From: Mesorhizobium sp. LNHC252B00
GTDB taxonomy: Bacteria > Pseudomonadota > Alphaproteobacteria > Rhizobiales > Rhizobiaceae
Direction: 5' to 3'
NCBI RefSeq assembly: GCF_000502955.1
Contig: NZ_AYWO01000004.1
Location: 30,089 to 94,088 of the forward strand
DNA: 64,000 nt
Made by a program: the position numbers and the translations under genes. Below, piece by piece: positions 63,197 through 64,000 of the stretch (positions are counted from its first letter, which is position 1; every line of letters starts with the position of its first letter). The notes under the pieces were generated by a model. That model saw only the letters and a program-made list of their open reading frames with translations. It made no database searches and was not told the origin of the DNA.

Positions 63197-63658
63197 TTAC
63201 CCGCGCGTTGTCAAAGTCGAGAGCTGGTCAGTGTCGTAGCGGTTTCGCAAATCGGCGAGCGCTTTTGGGTCCGGCGCACCTTGCGCCGCGAGTTTGGCAA
63301 GTTCTTCGAAGTAGTGCTCGTGGCCAGGCGGAGAGACGGTCATCAGCACGCGCGCGGGCCCCTCACTGACATTCGTGATGTCGTGCGGTACTCCCGGTGG
63401 AATGAACAGATAGGTTCCGGGCGTTGCACGGATCGTCTTGTCGCCGACATGCCACGCACACTCGCCCTCGAGCAGGTAGAACGTCTCTTCCTGGACGCGG
63501 TGAACATGCCGTCCGGTGGCGAATCCCGCTGGGATCGTCCAGTCAAACATGCTCGTGTGCTTGGTATTTTCGCCGGTGACGAGGAAGACCATAGGTTGAC
63601 CACGCAGCATGATACCCTTCTTCTCATCGGGCATGCGAATGACGGCATTGGCACTCAT
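63197..63658 (-). CDS. Cupin-domain protein
   Basis: A 153-residue single-domain cupin. Motif 1 is GRHVHRVQEETFYLLEGECAW (metal ligands His, His and Glu) and motif 2 is PGTYLFIPPGVPHDITN with the fourth ligand His, so a metal-binding barrel is likely. The C-terminal ALADLRNRYDTD tail resembles cupins annotated as quercetinase-like or sugar-related, but no substrate can be assigned. The ATG at 63658 is set by an AAAGGAGGATCCT site. It is divergent from the winged-helix regulator, 109 bp apart. Confidence 0.85.
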   Translation of the reverse strand: MSANAVIRMPDEKKGIMLRGQPMVFLVTGENTKHTSMFDWTIPAGFATGRHVHRVQEETFYLLEGECAWHVGDKTIRATPGTYLFIPPGVPHDITNVSEGPARVLMTVSPPGHEHYFEELAKLAAQGAPDPKALADLRNRYDTDQLSTLTTRG

Positions 63659-63767
63659 AGGATCCTCCTTTGACTGGGCGCTTACTTCTGGCAAGCACCT
63701 GTGCAACATTGGGCGTCGATGCCGGGAAGTCGTGAATTCGTTCCCAAAAATTTGCTAAAAGCGTTGG

Positions 63768-64000
63768 ATGGCACTCGGAGGCGACCTTTATCAGTTTGGC
63801 CCGTTCCGTCTCGATCAGGTGGCGGGCATTTTGTACCACGGTGCCGAGCCGACCATGCTTGGGCAACGCGCCGTCTCGCTTTTGCGCTTGCTGCTCCAAA
63901 ACGCGGGCGTACCGGTATCCAAGGACGCGTTGGTCGAGGCCGGCTGGGGCGAGTTGGCGGTTGCCGATAACAACCTAACGGTCCAGATCGCGGCCTTGCG
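63768..64000 (+). CDS. Winged-helix (OmpR/CadC-type) regulator, N-terminal part
   Basis: The gene runs off the right edge after 77 codons. From ATG 63768 the protein reads MALGGDLYQFGPFRLDQVAG, then MLGQRAVSLLRLLLQNAGVPVSKDAL and DNNLTVQIAALR, the alpha-loop and recognition parts of a C-terminal-effector type winged helix. Proteins of this start often continue into a large ATPase/TPR or cyclase-like sensor region, which is not visible here. It may control the divergent cupin gene. Confidence 0.75.
   Translation, partial: MALGGDLYQFGPFRLDQVAGILYHGAEPTMLGQRAVSLLRLLLQNAGVPVSKDALVEAGWGELAVADNNLTVQIAAL

Overview
The window looks like chromosomal DNA from a Rhizobiales alphaproteobacterium, most likely Mesorhizobium or a close relative. 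This is inferred from gene families and not from any database search. The pointers are high GC with dense short intergenic spaces, ALAS-type HemA, class I lysyl-tRNA synthetase, GcrA, a PodJ-like polarity protein, the gbpR / chvE-gguABC sugar locus, a SAM-II riboswitch before metZ, a double-length dCTP deaminase, a GT21 glycosyltransferase and several families of palindromic intergenic repeats. There is no integrase, transposase, phage block or CRISPR array. It reads as core-like chromosome with a few accessory cassettes.

Layout. 1-5 kb: start of a D-amino-acid dehydrogenase-like gene, galE, hemA behind a perfect FixK/FNR-type box, an aminotransferase and mscL. 5-9.4 kb: a transporter-fused hybrid histidine kinase facing a LuxR-type response regulator, probably a CrbS/CrbR (MxtR/ErdR)-like pair. 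9.5-14.6 kb: small secreted and membrane proteins, DUF952-pyrD, a MATE transporter and a histone-deacetylase-family protein. 14.9-18.6 kb: a four-gene GtrB / methyltransferase / GtrA / large membrane protein cassette, probably for lipid-linked surface glycan modification, followed by a secreted PDZ protein with a very acidic tail. 19.8-26.4 kb: tRNA-Gly(CCC), then gbpR divergent from chvE-gguA-gguB-gguC. 26.4-31.8 kb: amino-acid binding protein, dcd, SAM-II riboswitch with metZ, a GT21 lipid glycosyltransferase and apaG.

31.8-35.1 kb: argD-argF-hslO, with an attenuator-like terminator just before argD. 35.4-37.1 kb: gcrA and corA, separated by two inverted arrays of a 7-bp repeat. 37.2-40.5 kb: phosphate genes phoR, phoU and ppk2 without pst genes. 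40.6-42.9 kb: a luxR-luxI quorum-sensing pair translationally coupled to a crotonase-family gene that lacks both standard hydratase glutamates. 43-47.7 kb: binding protein, TerB-like protein, lysK, nuclease-like protein and a LexA/CI-like S24 regulator. 47.8-55.3 kb: a beta-oxidation operon (multifunctional FadB/FadJ-type protein, thiolase, two acyl-CoA dehydrogenases) below a MerR regulator; matching palindromes precede both the operon and the regulator. 55.6-64 kb: podJ, TauE/SafE plus a TIGR02186 protein, an Hsp70-family ATPase, a cupin and the start of a winged-helix regulator.

The most notable non-coding signals are a hairpin repeat family whose edge supplies the TAA stop codon of three unrelated genes, the inverted heptamer arrays, the MerR palindromes, the clustered GANTC sites between argD and gcrA, the argD leader, and a dyad between gbpR and chvE.
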